DNA of 64,000 bases from Sandarakinorhabdus sp. (GTDB lineage Bacteria; Pseudomonadota; Alphaproteobacteria; Sphingomonadales; Sphingomonadaceae): assembly GCA_020692215.1 (NCBI GenBank), contig JAIMKW010000001.1, forward strand, positions 62,001-126,000, written 5' to 3'. Positions 21,311 to 30,753 of this stretch are shown here, piece by piece. The notes beneath the pieces are model-generated. The model did not search any database and was not told the DNA's origin. It saw nothing but the letters and a program-made list of their open reading frames with translations. Every line of letters begins with the position of its first letter. The first letter of the stretch is position 1. The translations under genes and the position numbers were made by a program.

Positions 21311-21396
21311 TCCTGGACTCTCCCGGCCGCGATGATGGTGTCGGTGCCATGGGCGGGAACCGGGGTGAGCGGTAGCCACAGGATGGTAGACGGGTG

Positions 21397-22329
21397 TCAA
21401 CCCGAGGTTGACGCGGTTTGCTGTCGCTCGTCGCATGCCAGGAGTTCGATCGCGAGCTGCACGACGCGGCGCGCGGCCGGGGCGGTTCCTGCCGCGGGCT
21501 CGATCAGCCAGGCCTTGTGGACAAAGGGTGGTGCGGTAACGTCGAGAATCACATGGCCCCGATCTGCGCCGAGTTTCCGCGCCAGCCCCTGTGACGTGAC
21601 GCAGATGTGATCGGAGTTGGCCACTATGTCGGAAACAAGCGCATAATCTGAAGAAATGAACTCGAATCGGGGGGGTGCGCCGATCAGCGACTCCAGCCAG
21701 AGGAGGTTGCTGCCGTAGGACCGCGAGCCCACAAAGCCGAATGGCGCGAGCGCCGACCCACCAATGCGCACGCGACCGGCGAGCGGATGACCGGCGCGCG
21801 CCAGGAAGGCGGGCAAGAGATGGAGAAGGGGCTGCGCAACCAGTGACGACGGCAGGATCTGATCCTCAAGGTGACAGATTGCGAAATCGATGGCGCCTTT
21901 CTGAAGCCGGACCAGAAGGTCTTCTGGATAGCCGGTCTGAACCTCGATCTGCACATTGGGCCATCGAGCATGGACGGCGGGGTTGAGCCCTGTGGCGACA
22001 GCCCACGCGGCTAAAGGCCCGGCCCCGATGACGACGCGGCCTGCCGGTGGGGCGTGCGCGATGACAGCATCGAGAGCGGTGTCGATGTCAGCGAGGATAC
22101 GGCGGCCGTCCGCTGCCATTCGCTCGCCGGCAGGGGTGGCCTGCACGCCCGACGCTGTCCGCACGAAGAGCGGGAGCCCGATGCGGTCTTCCAACGCGCG
22201 GAGCTTCTTGCTGATGGCAGCGACGGTCTGCCCCGATGCGGCAGCGGCGCGCCGCAGGCTGCCATGATCGGCAATGGCGACGATCATCGCAAGATCGCGC
22301 GAGCCGATGTGGGGATGGGACGCTGACAT
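21397..22329 (-). CDS. LysR-type transcriptional regulator
   Basis: The 310-residue protein has an N-terminal winged helix-turn-helix (LAMIVAIADHGSLRRAAAASGQTVAAISKKLRALEDRIGLPLF at about 13-56) and a periplasmic-binding-like effector domain (GRVVIGAGPLAAWAV onwards; PAFLARAGHPLAG). It lies 86 bp upstream of the alkyl sulfatase gene on the same strand, an arrangement in which the regulator may control sulfatase expression in response to alkyl sulfates. A tandem rather than divergent order is less usual for LysR targets, so the link is inferred. Confidence 0.88.
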   Translation of the reverse strand: MSASHPHIGSRDLAMIVAIADHGSLRRAAAASGQTVAAISKKLRALEDRIGLPLFVRTASGVQATPAGERMAADGRRILADIDTALDAVIAHAPPAGRVVIGAGPLAAWAVATGLNPAVHARWPNVQIEVQTGYPEDLLVRLQKGAIDFAICHLEDQILPSSLVAQPLLHLLPAFLARAGHPLAGRVRIGGSALAPFGFVGSRSYGSNLLWLESLIGAPPRFEFISSDYALVSDIVANSDHICVTSQGLARKLGADRGHVILDVTAPPFVHKAWLIEPAAGTAPAARRVVQLAIELLACDERQQTASTSG

Positions 22330-22452
22330 GGTTCGGTAAGGCTAGCGCGGTGTCGGGTCCGGGAACAGGGGGTATGGCTCCTGCCCCGGCGGCTGGTGGG
22401 CTGGCCGGCCTGTTGCTCCGCGCCCCTTCCGTTCTGGTATCTGCCGGGTCTG

Positions 22453-22477
22453 TGGTCCAGTGCTGTGCACTGGACCA
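22453..22477. terminator. Perfect 11-bp stem hairpin after infC
   Basis: TGGTCCAGTGC and its exact reverse complement are separated by 3 nt, starting 20 bp past the infC stop. There is no T-run, so it may be a U-less terminator of infC or an operator ahead of the LysR gene, whose start is 124 bp further on. Confidence 0.5.
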
Positions 22478-22497
22478 CCGCCGGCTCCCCACCGATG

Positions 22498-23055
22498 CTA
22501 GACCGGCTTTGGCGCCATGATCATGAGCATCTGCCGGCCTTCCATGCGGGGCAGCTGCTCGATCTTTGCATAATCCACGCTGTCGTCGCGCACGCGTTCC
22601 AGCAGTTTCAGGCCAAGCTGGCCGTGGGCCAGCTCGCGGCCGCGGAAGCGGAGTGTCAGCTTGACCTTGTCGCCCTCTTCGATGAACTTCTTCACCGATT
22701 TCATCTTCGTCTCATAATCATGATCGTCGATGTTCGGGCGCATCTTGATCTCCTTGATCTCCTGCACCTTCTGGGTTTTCCGGGCAGCGGCTGCCTTCTT
22801 CTGGGTTTCATACTTGAACTTGCCGACATCCAGGAACTTGCAGACCGGCGGGTCTGCGCCGGGGCTCACTTCCACCAGGTCGAGCCCGACTTCCTGCGCC
22901 ATGTCGAAGGCTTCGCGGGTGTACATCACCCCGATATTCTCGCCATTTTCGTCGATCACGCGCACCTTGGGCACGGTGATCCATTCATTGTAGCGGGGGC
23001 CGTTCATTGGTTGTGGGGCCGGCCCGATCGGGCGCCTCGTCATCGGCGGTCTTAT
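22498..23055 (-). CDS. infC: Translation initiation factor IF-3, probable AUA start
   Basis: The protein has the IF-3 N-domain ([53 protein letters not shown]), the lysine-rich linker and the C-domain ([36 protein letters not shown]). IF-3 binds the 30S subunit and checks start codons. A strong AAGGAG site is 8 nt before an in-frame ATA at 23055-23053, while the first in-frame ATG is four codons later at 23043 and too far from it. infC genes often use non-AUG starts, which IF-3 itself discriminates against, giving autoregulation; I therefore start at ATA (185 residues). rpmI and rplT do not follow. Confidence 0.93.
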   Translation of the reverse strand: MRPPMTRRPIGPAPQPMNGPRYNEWITVPKVRVIDENGENIGVMYTREAFDMAQEVGLDLVEVSPGADPPVCKFLDVGKFKYETQKKAAAARKTQKVQEIKEIKMRPNIDDHDYETKMKSVKKFIEEGDKVKLTLRFRGRELAHGQLGLKLLERVRDDSVDYAKIEQLPRMEGRQMLMIMAPKPV

Positions 23056-23126
23056 GGTGGTCGCTCCTTGGCAGTGATCGTTGAGCGCGCAAGATAGAGG
23101 GTTTGCCGCGCCAAAGCAAAGCCCGC

Positions 23127-23993
23127 TCAATCGGGCAGTGGAATAAACTCTGATTCATCGGGGATCGGGCCCCAGCGGCCGCCGAACGGGTCGGCCTTCC
23201 AGTCGGCCTTTGCGGCCTCGATCATCGCGGGATCGCTGGCGACAAGGTTCCACCAGATTTCGCGCGGGCCATCCATCGGCGCGCCGCCGCAGATCATGAG
23301 GTGCACCTTGCCGATGGCTTCGAGAACGGGCTCGCTGCCATCGTCGAGCACCCACATCTGGCGTTCGGGAAGGGGCTCGCCATCCAGCGTTGCATCGCCC
23401 GACACGATGTAAAGCGCGCGTTCGCCCCAGCCGGCTTCCATCGGCAGCGTGGCGCCCGGCTGCAGCTGCACTTCGGCATAGATGATGGGGTGTGGAAACT
23501 TCACGGGGGAGCGCTCGCCCCACATTTCGCCCGCAATCACCCGCGCGGTGCCGCCGTCAAGGCGCACCGAGGGGATTGAGCCGGCCGGATGGTGCCTGAA
23601 GGCGGGCGCCATGGTTTCGTGGCTTTTGGGGAGTGCAACCCAGGTCTGGATGCCGTGGACGCCGTGGCCCGAGGCGCGCAGTTCGGGCGGCGAGCGTTCG
23701 GAATGGGAAATGCCGCGCCCCGCTGTCATCCAGTTTACCGCCCTTGGGCCAATATCGCGCACCGTGCCCAGCGAATCGCGGTGGCGGAACATGCCTTCGA
23801 ACAGATAGGTGACGGTGGCGAGGCCGATATGGGGGTGCGGGCGGACATCGATGCCCATTCCGGGTTCGAATCGGGCGGGACCCATGTGATCGAAGAAGAT
23901 GAACGGGCCGACCATGCGCCGCTGGTGGTGTGGCAGCAGCCGCATGACGCTGAACCCGCCGAGGTCTTTCGCCTTGCCTTCGATCTTCAACAT
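23127..23993 (-). CDS. Pirin family protein
   Basis: The 288-residue bicupin protein has the pirin hallmarks: [19 protein letters not shown], the metal site [19 protein letters not shown] with its His pair, and [18 protein letters not shown] with the third His and the Glu ligand. A C-terminal cupin half follows ([28 protein letters not shown]). Bacterial pirins bind iron, and some have quercetinase activity or act as redox sensors; the role here is unknown. It lies between cobS (50 bp upstream) and infC. Confidence 0.92.
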   Translation of the reverse strand: MLKIEGKAKDLGGFSVMRLLPHHQRRMVGPFIFFDHMGPARFEPGMGIDVRPHPHIGLATVTYLFEGMFRHRDSLGTVRDIGPRAVNWMTAGRGISHSERSPPELRASGHGVHGIQTWVALPKSHETMAPAFRHHPAGSIPSVRLDGGTARVIAGEMWGERSPVKFPHPIIYAEVQLQPGATLPMEAGWGERALYIVSGDATLDGEPLPERQMWVLDDGSEPVLEAIGKVHLMICGGAPMDGPREIWWNLVASDPAMIEAAKADWKADPFGGRWGPIPDESEFIPLPD

Positions 23994-24043
23994 GGTGCCG
24001 GGCTCCTTTGCGATGAACCCTAGCCCATTTTGGTGCCTCGAAG

Positions 24044-25057
24044 CTACTTGCGCGCCCTGGAGACGATACTTTCCGGCAGATCCTCGCCGAAGACGCGCTG
24101 GTAATATTCCGCCACGATGCCGCGTTCGGATTCGTCGCAGCGGTTCAGGAAGCTGACGCGGAAGGCAAAACCCAGATTCTTGAAGATGTCGGCGTTCTGC
24201 GCCCAGGTGAGCACGGTGCGCGGCGACATGACGGTAGAGATATCGCCGGCGATGAAGCCCTGCCTGGTCATGTCGGCCACCTTCACCATGTTGGCCACTG
24301 TCTTGCGGCCGGCTTCGTTTTCGAAGCTGGGGGATTTGGCGAGGATGATTGCGGTTTCGGTTTCGGCCGGCAGATAGTTCAGCGTGGTGACGATGTTCCA
24401 GCGGTCCATCTGGCCCTGGTTGATCTGCTGGGTGCCGTGATAGAGGCCCGATGTGTCACCAAGGCCGACCGTGTTGGCGGTGGCGAACAGGCGGAACCAC
24501 TTGTTGGGGCGGATGACGCGGTTCTGATCGAGCAGGGTGAGCTTGCCCTCCACCTCGAGGATGCGCTGGATCACGAACATCACATCGGGCCGGCCGGCAT
24601 CATATTCATCGAACACAAGCGCCGTGGGGGTTTGCAGCGCCCAGGGGAGAATGCCTTCGCGGAACTCCGTCACCTGCTTGCCGTCGCGCAGCACGATGGC
24701 ATCCTTGCCGACAAGATCGATGCGGCTGATGTGGCTGTCGAGGTTGATCCGGATGCACGGCCAGTTGAGGCGCGCCGCCACCTGTTCGATGTGGGTGGAT
24801 TTTCCGGTGCCGTGATAGCCCTGGATCATCACCCGGCGGTTGAAGGCGAAGCCGGCGAGGATGGCGATGGTGGTTTCCGGATCGAACACATAGGTGGGAT
24901 CGAGATCGGGCACCCGTTCATCGGCAACGGAAAAAGCCGGGACCTGCATATCGACATCGACACCGAAGACGGTGCGGGCATCGACGAAGATATCGGGCTC
25001 GGCCATTTTGGTGGGAGCGTGGCGATCCGTGTCGGCGGCGAGGTTCAGCGCTGTCAT
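24044..25057 (-). CDS. cobS: Cobaltochelatase subunit CobS (AAA+ ATPase)
   Basis: The 337-residue protein is a MoxR-type AAA+ ATPase: N-terminal [37 protein letters not shown], Walker A in [34 protein letters not shown], Walker B in [15 protein letters not shown] and a sensor in [11 protein letters not shown]. This sequence matches CobS, which with CobT and CobN inserts cobalt in aerobic cobalamin synthesis. Neither cobT nor any other cob gene is in the window; in related genomes cobS and cobT are often encoded away from the rest of the pathway, and a further chaperone role has been suggested. Start chosen at 25057, where homology begins. Confidence 0.9.
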   Translation of the reverse strand: MTALNLAADTDRHAPTKMAEPDIFVDARTVFGVDVDMQVPAFSVADERVPDLDPTYVFDPETTIAILAGFAFNRRVMIQGYHGTGKSTHIEQVAARLNWPCIRINLDSHISRIDLVGKDAIVLRDGKQVTEFREGILPWALQTPTALVFDEYDAGRPDVMFVIQRILEVEGKLTLLDQNRVIRPNKWFRLFATANTVGLGDTSGLYHGTQQINQGQMDRWNIVTTLNYLPAETETAIILAKSPSFENEAGRKTVANMVKVADMTRQGFIAGDISTVMSPRTVLTWAQNADIFKNLGFAFRVSFLNRCDESERGIVAEYYQRVFGEDLPESIVSRARK

Positions 25058-25213
25058 GCGCCACGGATTGCGGCAAGGGGCCGGCCAACGCAAGGGGGGT
25101 TGATGGCCGCAGGGCCTGAACATTGCGGGAGGTATCCTGCGGGTTCTGCCAATCGGGCCGACTGTTGACCGAGATCAAATGTCCGGACAACTTTGCATGG
25201 CATGAGAGCCGGC
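25058..25213. promoter_or_regulatory. Divergent control region with TGTCCGGACA palindrome
   Basis: The palindrome TGTCCGGACA at 25180-25189 is followed by ACTT, giving the same 14-mer found at 18118-18131 ahead of the DUF1330/6-TM pair. It lies 24 bp before the membrane protein ATG at 25214, a typical repressor position. Confidence 0.6.
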
Positions 25214-25906
25214 ATGATGGATTTTCTTGCAACCAACGAGCTGGCGGTGCTGCGCTGGCTGCACATCATTGCCATGGTCTATTGGCTGGGCGGCGAGTGG
25301 GGCGTGTTCCAGACGAGCTACAAGGTGGTGAACCCGCGGCTGGGGCTGGACGAGCGGATGCGGCACATGGACACGGCCTATCGCATCGACATCATGGCGC
25401 GCACGGGGATCATCAGCCTGCTGCCGCTGGGGCTGCACATGGGCCATATCTGGGGCATTCAGCCGCTGGGCGGCAGCTGGCTGTGGGCCATGTGGGGCCT
25501 GTGGGCGGCGTGGATGGTGCTGACCTGGGGCGCGTTCCTGGCGCGCGGCACGGCGCGGTTCAGGCTGCTTTCCGGGATAGAGGACTGGACGCGCTATCTG
25601 CTGATTCCGGCGTTGATCATCATCTCGGTCTCCAGCCTGCTGGGGAACGGGCCGCTTTTGGCCGAGGCCGGGCAGAAATGGTATTCGGCCAAGATGCTGA
25701 CCTTCGGGCTGGCGCTGATCATCGGGGTGGTGCTGCGGCTGGTGATGCACCAGTGGCAGGCGCTGTTCCCGCTGCTTGCGGCGGGCCCGAACCCGGCGGT
25801 GGAGGCGAAGGTTGAGCGCTCGATCGGGATCGGGCGGGGCGTTGCCTATCTCTACTGGGTGCTGATCCTGACAACGGCCTTCTTCGGGGCGGTGAAGCCG
25901 TTCTGA
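25214..25906 (+). CDS. 6-TM membrane protein, related to the 18526 gene
   Basis: The 230-residue protein has six predicted membrane segments and shares motifs with the protein at 18526: a membrane His in RWLHIIAMVYWLGGEWGVF, a positively charged RIDIMARTG turn and a buried Lys in SAKMLTFGLALIIG. It ends TTAFFGAVKPF. I do not recognise a named family; a haem- or metal-binding integral protein is possible from the conserved His. Several starts are possible (TTG 25193, ATG 25202, 25214, 25217); 25214 is preferred because it has a GAGAG site. The shared upstream palindrome suggests co-regulation with the other copy. Confidence 0.72.
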   Translation: MMDFLATNELAVLRWLHIIAMVYWLGGEWGVFQTSYKVVNPRLGLDERMRHMDTAYRIDIMARTGIISLLPLGLHMGHIWGIQPLGGSWLWAMWGLWAAWMVLTWGAFLARGTARFRLLSGIEDWTRYLLIPALIIISVSSLLGNGPLLAEAGQKWYSAKMLTFGLALIIGVVLRLVMHQWQALFPLLAAGPNPAVEAKVERSIGIGRGVAYLYWVLILTTAFFGAVKPF

Positions 25907-25910
25907 CCGT

Positions 25911-26936
25911 TCAATCGAAGCGAAGGTCGCCCCAGGCGGGCTCTTCCAGATAGGGCGTGATATCGACCGCTTCGAGCGCTGCGGGCTGCCATCTGGGGGC
26001 GCGATCCTTGTCGATCAGCTGGGCGCGGACGCCTTCATAGAAATCATGGCCCGACTTGATCGCCGAGACCATGCGATATTCCAGCCGCAGACACTGTTCG
26101 ATGCTGGCGCCCTCGCCCGCGCGCAGGCCGTGCAGGGTGAGCTTGAGCGAAGTGGGCGACATCGTCCGGATGGTGGCCGCCTGCGCCTGGGCCCAGTCGT
26201 CGCCATCGTCGAGCGAGGAGAGGATATCCTCCACCGTATCGTGCGAGAAATGATAATCGATGCCATCCCTGAGTGGCGTGATGCTGTCGCCTTCGCGCTC
26301 GGTATCGAAGGTGGCGAGGATGTGATCCACGCTTTCGTGGGCATGGGCCAGCCGCTCCTTCAGCGAAGCGATTTCCGCCGAGGGAACATAGTGGGTGCAA
26401 TAGCCGATGGCGACACAATCGCTGCCCTTCACGCGGGCGCCGGTGAGGCCGGCCCAGGTGCCGAAATCGCCCGGAAAGCGCGGCAGCGCGTGGGTGCCGC
26501 CGACATCGGGGATGAGGCCGATACCGGTTTCGGGCATGGCGAAGACGGTGCGCTCCGTTGCGACACGGTATGGTGCGTGGACGGAAATGCCCACGCCGCC
26601 ACCCATGGAAATGCCATCGACCAGCGCGACATAGGGTTTGGGATAATGGGCGATCGCATGGTTCATGCGATATTCGTCGTGGAAGAAGCCTTCCCATTCG
26701 GGGCTGCCCGCGCGGCCCGCGGTGTGCAGGCCGACGACATCGCCGCCGGCGCAGAAGGCGCGATCGCCCGCGCCTTCGATCACCACCATTTCCACGCTTT
26801 CATCGGTGGCCCAGGCCATAAGCTGGCGGTGCAGCGTGATGCACATGGACCGGTTGAGCGCGTTGAGCGCGGCCGGGCGATAGAGGGTGATGAGGCCGAT
26901 GCGGCCTTCGCGGGTGAAGAGGATCTCGGTGCTCAT
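25911..26936 (-). CDS. 3-hydroxyisobutyryl-CoA hydrolase (enoyl-CoA hydratase family)
   Basis: The 341-residue protein is a crotonase-fold enzyme with the HIBYL-CoA hydrolase pattern: RPAALNALNRSM, the oxyanion-hole segments AFCAGGDVVGLH and DGISMGGGVGISVH, and the catalytic Glu region FAMPETGIGLIPDVGG. It releases 3-hydroxyisobutyrate in valine breakdown. Length and the C-terminal extension (FYEGVRAQLIDKDRAPRWQP) also fit HIBCH rather than simple hydratases. The start overlaps the thioesterase stop by 4 bp, so it is the last gene of a murI-thioesterase-hydrolase operon. Other valine genes are not in the window. Confidence 0.88.
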   Translation of the reverse strand: MSTEILFTREGRIGLITLYRPAALNALNRSMCITLHRQLMAWATDESVEMVVIEGAGDRAFCAGGDVVGLHTAGRAGSPEWEGFFHDEYRMNHAIAHYPKPYVALVDGISMGGGVGISVHAPYRVATERTVFAMPETGIGLIPDVGGTHALPRFPGDFGTWAGLTGARVKGSDCVAIGYCTHYVPSAEIASLKERLAHAHESVDHILATFDTEREGDSITPLRDGIDYHFSHDTVEDILSSLDDGDDWAQAQAATIRTMSPTSLKLTLHGLRAGEGASIEQCLRLEYRMVSAIKSGHDFYEGVRAQLIDKDRAPRWQPAALEAVDITPYLEEPAWGDLRFD

Positions 26937-27424
26937 TGCGATGTCTCCACATGATGGCCGGTTTCAGCAGACTGGCCCTTTTCGATAAAGTGGCCAGGCC
27001 CATCCACCTCCACCACCATTACCGAAGTGGTCAGCCGGGCCAGCAGCTTGCCGCTTTCATCGGTCAGGTCGGCCTCAGCGAAGGTGATGGTGCGGCCGAA
27101 CTTCACCACGCGGCCCTCGGCGAACACCGTGCTGTTCATGCGCGCCGGGCCGAAGAAGCTGACCTTGAACTCGATGGTGGGAACGCCGACGCGGCGGCCG
27201 GCCCGGGCGATGATGGCGGTGGCGGCAGCATCATCGAGCGCGGTGGTGATGATCCCGCCCTGGAGGTTGCCCATCGGGTTGCAGAACTGCGGGGCGCAGA
27301 CCATGCGGAACTTCGAGCGGCCGGCGGTGGAATCGAGCTCGAACAGGTCCATCCCCAGAAGCGCCGCTGTCGGGGCCTGGCGGGCGCGCATGCGCTGGAG
27401 GAGTTCGGCGTCGTCGATCGGCAT
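26933..27424 (-). CDS. PaaI-family hotdog-fold thioesterase
   Basis: The 163-residue protein has the PaaI/YdiI hotdog motif NPMGNLQGGIITTALDDAAATAI, followed by GVPTIEFKVSFFGPAR, typical of acyl-CoA thioesterases. The ATG at 27424 overlaps the murI stop (TGATG); an alternative GTG lies one codon upstream. The 3' end overlaps the HIBYL-CoA hydrolase start, so acyl-CoA turnover by both enzymes may be linked. Substrate chain length cannot be told. Confidence 0.86.
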   Translation of the reverse strand: MPIDDAELLQRMRARQAPTAALLGMDLFELDSTAGRSKFRMVCAPQFCNPMGNLQGGIITTALDDAAATAIIARAGRRVGVPTIEFKVSFFGPARMNSTVFAEGRVVKFGRTITFAEADLTDESGKLLARLTTSVMVVEVDGPGHFIEKGQSAETGHHVETSQ

Positions 27425-28215
27425 CACAGGCTTTCCACTGTTTCAAGACCGAAGCCTTTAAGCGCGGGGAGGAGCGGCGCAAGCCCGCTGGTGCCGCCGG
27501 TGAAGATGGCGCGGCCCGCACTGCGGACTTCGGGCCATGCGGCGCCTTCAAGCAGATGGGCCGTGCGCCGGGCGATGCCCTGTGCGCCATCGATGAAGGC
27601 CATCGGGCGGGGGGCGGCGGCCGCCAGCTCGGCGGCGACCAGCGGGAAATGGGTGCAGGCCAGCACGATGGTATCCAGCCGGTCTCCACCGGGCTGGGCG
27701 GTGAGGCCTGCGATGGCATCGCGGAAGATGGCGGGATCGGGCGTGAGCCCGCGCAGCTTGTGTTCGGCGGCTTCCACCAGGGCTGCCGAGCCGTGGCGCA
27801 GCACGGTGCAGTGCGATGCGAAGCGGGCGCTAAGATCGTCGACATAGGGCTGGCGGACGGTGGCCTTTGTGCCCAGAACGCCGATGACGCCGCTTTGTGT
27901 CTGCTCGGCGGCGGGCTTGATGGCGGGCACGGTGCCGACGACGGGGACGGCGAGAACGGGCCGGACATGGCCGAGCGCGATGGTGGACGCGGTGTTGCAG
28001 GCGATGACGACGATGGAGGGGCGCAGCCGTTCGGTGAGGCGGCCCAGAAGGCCGGCGACCCGGGCGGAGACTTCGGCTTCGCTTTTGGTGCCATAAGGGA
28101 AGCCCGCCGAATCGGCGCAATAGACGAGCGGTGCATCGGGCAGGCGCGCTGCAACGGCGGCGAGGACAGATAGCCCGCCGACGCCGGAATCAAGAAACAG
28201 GATGGGGCCGGTCAT
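27424..28215 (-). CDS. murI: Glutamate racemase
   Basis: The 263-residue enzyme supplies D-glutamate for peptidoglycan. It shows the family motifs LFLDSGVGGLSVL at the N-terminus, VYCADSAGFPYGTKS, the first catalytic Cys in VIACNTAST and the second in VLACTHFPLVAAEL. It is the first gene of a minus-strand operon with the thioesterase and HIBYL-CoA hydrolase and is separated from the cupin gene by 16 bp, so it may be read from the phaC-cupin transcript too. Confidence 0.95.
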   Translation of the reverse strand: MTGPILFLDSGVGGLSVLAAVAARLPDAPLVYCADSAGFPYGTKSEAEVSARVAGLLGRLTERLRPSIVVIACNTASTIALGHVRPVLAVPVVGTVPAIKPAAEQTQSGVIGVLGTKATVRQPYVDDLSARFASHCTVLRHGSAALVEAAEHKLRGLTPDPAIFRDAIAGLTAQPGGDRLDTIVLACTHFPLVAAELAAAAPRPMAFIDGAQGIARRTAHLLEGAAWPEVRSAGRAIFTGGTSGLAPLLPALKGFGLETVESL

Positions 28216-28231
28216 CGGGGAGGCAGCTCGT

Positions 28232-28777
28232 TCAGGGCAGGGGGCGATCCATCAGCACTGCCAGAAAGAACGCCGGGCCGCCATGCGCTTCCCATGCATG
28301 GTTGGTGCCCCGCTGGATGACCACCTGCCCCGGCTTCAGGCGGGTTTCAGAGCCTTCGAGGATGAGACTCGCTTCGCCTTGCAGCAGGCAGATGATATCG
28401 AGCGAGCGGGTTTCGTGCATGCCCGGGTGGCGCGACTGGTCGATCAGGTGATGCTCGCCGCCGATTGTGGCGAAGGCGGCTCGGGTTGCGGCTTCGAGCG
28501 CCGGCCTGGGCACGCCTTCGGGGGTTGGCGTGATGATGAACCAGCGCACCTGCACATTGCCGGGCCGGGGGCCGAGCACTACGCGGGTACCGCCCAGATC
28601 GCGGTGATCGGCCGGATCGAGCGGCCCGGAGGCCAGATCTTCCCAGATTTCGAACAGGCCGCCGACATCCGGCGCTCCTGCGCTGGCCGATGGTGGGCCA
28701 TCGACGATGATGACGGAGCGGCCATCGGCATCGTCGCCGGTGATGATGCGGCGCATGGCAGTTGCGAAATCGGTCAC
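28232..28777 (-). CDS. Cupin domain protein coupled to phaC
   Basis: The 181-residue protein starts at a GTG (28777-28775) that overlaps the phaC stop as GTGA. The C-terminal half is a cupin (RHPGMHETRSLDIICLLQGEASLILEGSETRLKPGQVVIQRGTNHAW) with His/Glu metal ligands at HETRSLD and a terminal NHAW. Cupin proteins of this layout are found next to aromatic or ester metabolism genes; a regulatory or sensor role for PHA synthesis is possible but is inferred only from the coupling. Confidence 0.8.
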   Translation of the reverse strand: MTDFATAMRRIITGDDADGRSVIIVDGPPSASAGAPDVGGLFEIWEDLASGPLDPADHRDLGGTRVVLGPRPGNVQVRWFIITPTPEGVPRPALEAATRAAFATIGGEHHLIDQSRHPGMHETRSLDIICLLQGEASLILEGSETRLKPGQVVIQRGTNHAWEAHGGPAFFLAVLMDRPLP

Positions 28778-30576
28778 TTTATGCGTTCCTTCACATAGCG
28801 GCCCGGGGCGTCTTCGATCGCCTTGAAGCCTTTGGCCTTGCCCGGCACGCGGGCCTTCACCATCTTGCCGGATTGTGGTTCGAGCCACTTGATCCAGTCG
28901 GGCCACCAGCTGCCTTTGGCTTCCTGCGCGGCTTCGCGGAAGGCTTCGAGGCTCTCGGGGGTCTTCATGCCTTCGGGAAGCGTCCAGTGCTGATATTTGC
29001 CGGCGGCGGGTGGGTTGACGACGCCTGCGATATGGCCCGAGCCCGCCAGCATGAAGCGGTGCGGGCCGGAGAAGGCCTTTGTGAGCTTGAAGCAGCTTAT
29101 GGCCGGGGCGATGTGATCGTCCTTCCCGGCCTGGATATAGGCTGGGGTTTTCACGGTGGAGAGATCGATCGGAACGCCCGCAACGGTGATGCCGCCGGGC
29201 TTTGCCAGCAGATTGTCGCGGTAGAGGCCCTGGATGTAGGAGAGCATGAACTTGCCCGGCACATGGGTTGGATCGGAGTTCCAGTAGAGCAGATCGAAGG
29301 GCGTATATTCCTTTCCCTTCAGGTAGTTGTTGACCACATAGTTCCACATCAGGTCGGTCGGGCGCAGCAGGTTGAAGGTGGTGGCGAGAAAGCGGCCATC
29401 GAGATAGCCCTTGCCGGCCATCAGCGTTTCGAGGGTGTCGACCATCCCGTCGTTCACGAAGTTCAGAAGATCGCCCGCATCCTCGAAATCGACCTGGGCC
29501 GTGAAGAAGGTGGCGGTGCGCACTTTATGGGCCTGGCCGGTGGCCTGCATGTAGGCGAGTGTGGCCGACAGCACGGTGCCGGCGACGCAATAGCCGATGG
29601 CATGGACGGCCGGAGCGCCTGTGGCCGCGATCACCGTGTCGATGGCCGCCAGCTGGCCTTCCAGCACATACTGTTCCAGATCGACGTCGGCGAGCTCTTC
29701 GCAGCCCTGCCGCCACGAGACGACGAACACCGAGAGCCCCTGTTCGACGGCCCAGCGGATGAAGCTCTTTTCCGGCGTGAGATCGAGTATGTAGAATTTG
29801 TTGATCCACGGCGGGATGACGAGAAGCGGGATCTCGAACACCTCGGCTGTGGTGGGGGCATAGTGGATCAGCTGGAACAGCCGGCTTTCGAATACCACCT
29901 TGCCCGGAGTTGCAGCGACATTGCGGCCGACTTCGAAGGCGCTTTCGTCGGTCATCGTCAGCTGGCCGCGCTTCATGTCTTCCAGCATGTTGGAGAGGCC
30001 TGCCAGGAGACTTTCGCCGTTGGTTGCCTGGGCTTCGGCGATGACCTCCGGGTTCAGCGCGGCAAAGTTTGCCGGGCTCATCGCATCGATGAACTGCCTT
30101 GCCTGGAACTCGAGCTTTTCGCGTTCCTCGTCGCTCAGGCCTTCCATGGTGCCGATGGCCTGTGTCATCGTCTTGCTGGCGAGCAGATAGCTTCGCCGCA
30201 CCAGATCGAACACGGGAAGCTCGCTCCACGCGGCTCCCTGGAAGCGCTTGTCCTTCACGGGGTCGGCATCGGCCTGCGGTGTGCCGGTCATGAAGCCTGA
30301 CCAGAGCTTCAGCGCATCGGTCCAGTAATCGCCCGTCAGCTTCACCAGCTTGGCCGGATCCGCCGAACTCCACGCCTTTGCCCAGTCGGCCCACATGTCG
30401 GCCATTCGGGTTATGGATTCAAAGCCTTCGGGTGGGCTGGCGCCCATCATCGCGCCCTCGCGGGCCCAATATTCCAGCATCATCTGCTGCGCCTTGCCCG
30501 CCACTTCGGTCATGCGCTCGAATGTCTCCACCGCATCCGTGCTGCCTGTTTCGGCCGGTGTCCTGTCGTTCGCCAT
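28774..30576 (-). CDS. phaC: Class I poly(3-hydroxyalkanoate) synthase
   Basis: The 600-residue enzyme polymerises (R)-3-hydroxyacyl-CoA into PHA granules. An N-terminal PhaC_N domain (DKRFQGAAWSELPVFDLVRRSYLL) leads into an alpha/beta hydrolase with the lipase-like box GYCVAGT holding the catalytic Cys, the Asp in GKDDHIAP and the His in GSGHIAGVVNPP. The sequence ends WIKWLEPQSGKMV with a basic tail. I start at 30576 because a GGGGAG site precedes that ATG by 6 nt; another ATG two codons upstream sits on the site itself. No phaA, phaB or phasin gene is nearby. It is divergent from the aminotransferase gene. Confidence 0.95.
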   Translation of the reverse strand: MANDRTPAETGSTDAVETFERMTEVAGKAQQMMLEYWAREGAMMGASPPEGFESITRMADMWADWAKAWSSADPAKLVKLTGDYWTDALKLWSGFMTGTPQADADPVKDKRFQGAAWSELPVFDLVRRSYLLASKTMTQAIGTMEGLSDEEREKLEFQARQFIDAMSPANFAALNPEVIAEAQATNGESLLAGLSNMLEDMKRGQLTMTDESAFEVGRNVAATPGKVVFESRLFQLIHYAPTTAEVFEIPLLVIPPWINKFYILDLTPEKSFIRWAVEQGLSVFVVSWRQGCEELADVDLEQYVLEGQLAAIDTVIAATGAPAVHAIGYCVAGTVLSATLAYMQATGQAHKVRTATFFTAQVDFEDAGDLLNFVNDGMVDTLETLMAGKGYLDGRFLATTFNLLRPTDLMWNYVVNNYLKGKEYTPFDLLYWNSDPTHVPGKFMLSYIQGLYRDNLLAKPGGITVAGVPIDLSTVKTPAYIQAGKDDHIAPAISCFKLTKAFSGPHRFMLAGSGHIAGVVNPPAAGKYQHWTLPEGMKTPESLEAFREAAQEAKGSWWPDWIKWLEPQSGKMVKARVPGKAKGFKAIEDAPGRYVKERIK

Positions 30577-30753
30577 TGCCATCTCCCCGCTGCCTTGTTG
30601 TTGCACCATAGCGGCAGCGCCAACAAGCGGCGAGCGCGGCGCGGGGCATTTCCGGGCGGCTTTTGCGCTGCTTCCGGGCTCGCATTTGCGGCGGTTTTCG
30701 GCCATGGCGGGTGCCGGCCGTTCCGGCCTGAACCAACGAGACTGGGAAGATCG

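Noticed and set aside
22498-23043. IF-3 starting at the ATG 23043
   Set aside because: Possible, but the ribosome site is about 20 nt away from it and ideally spaced for the upstream ATA.
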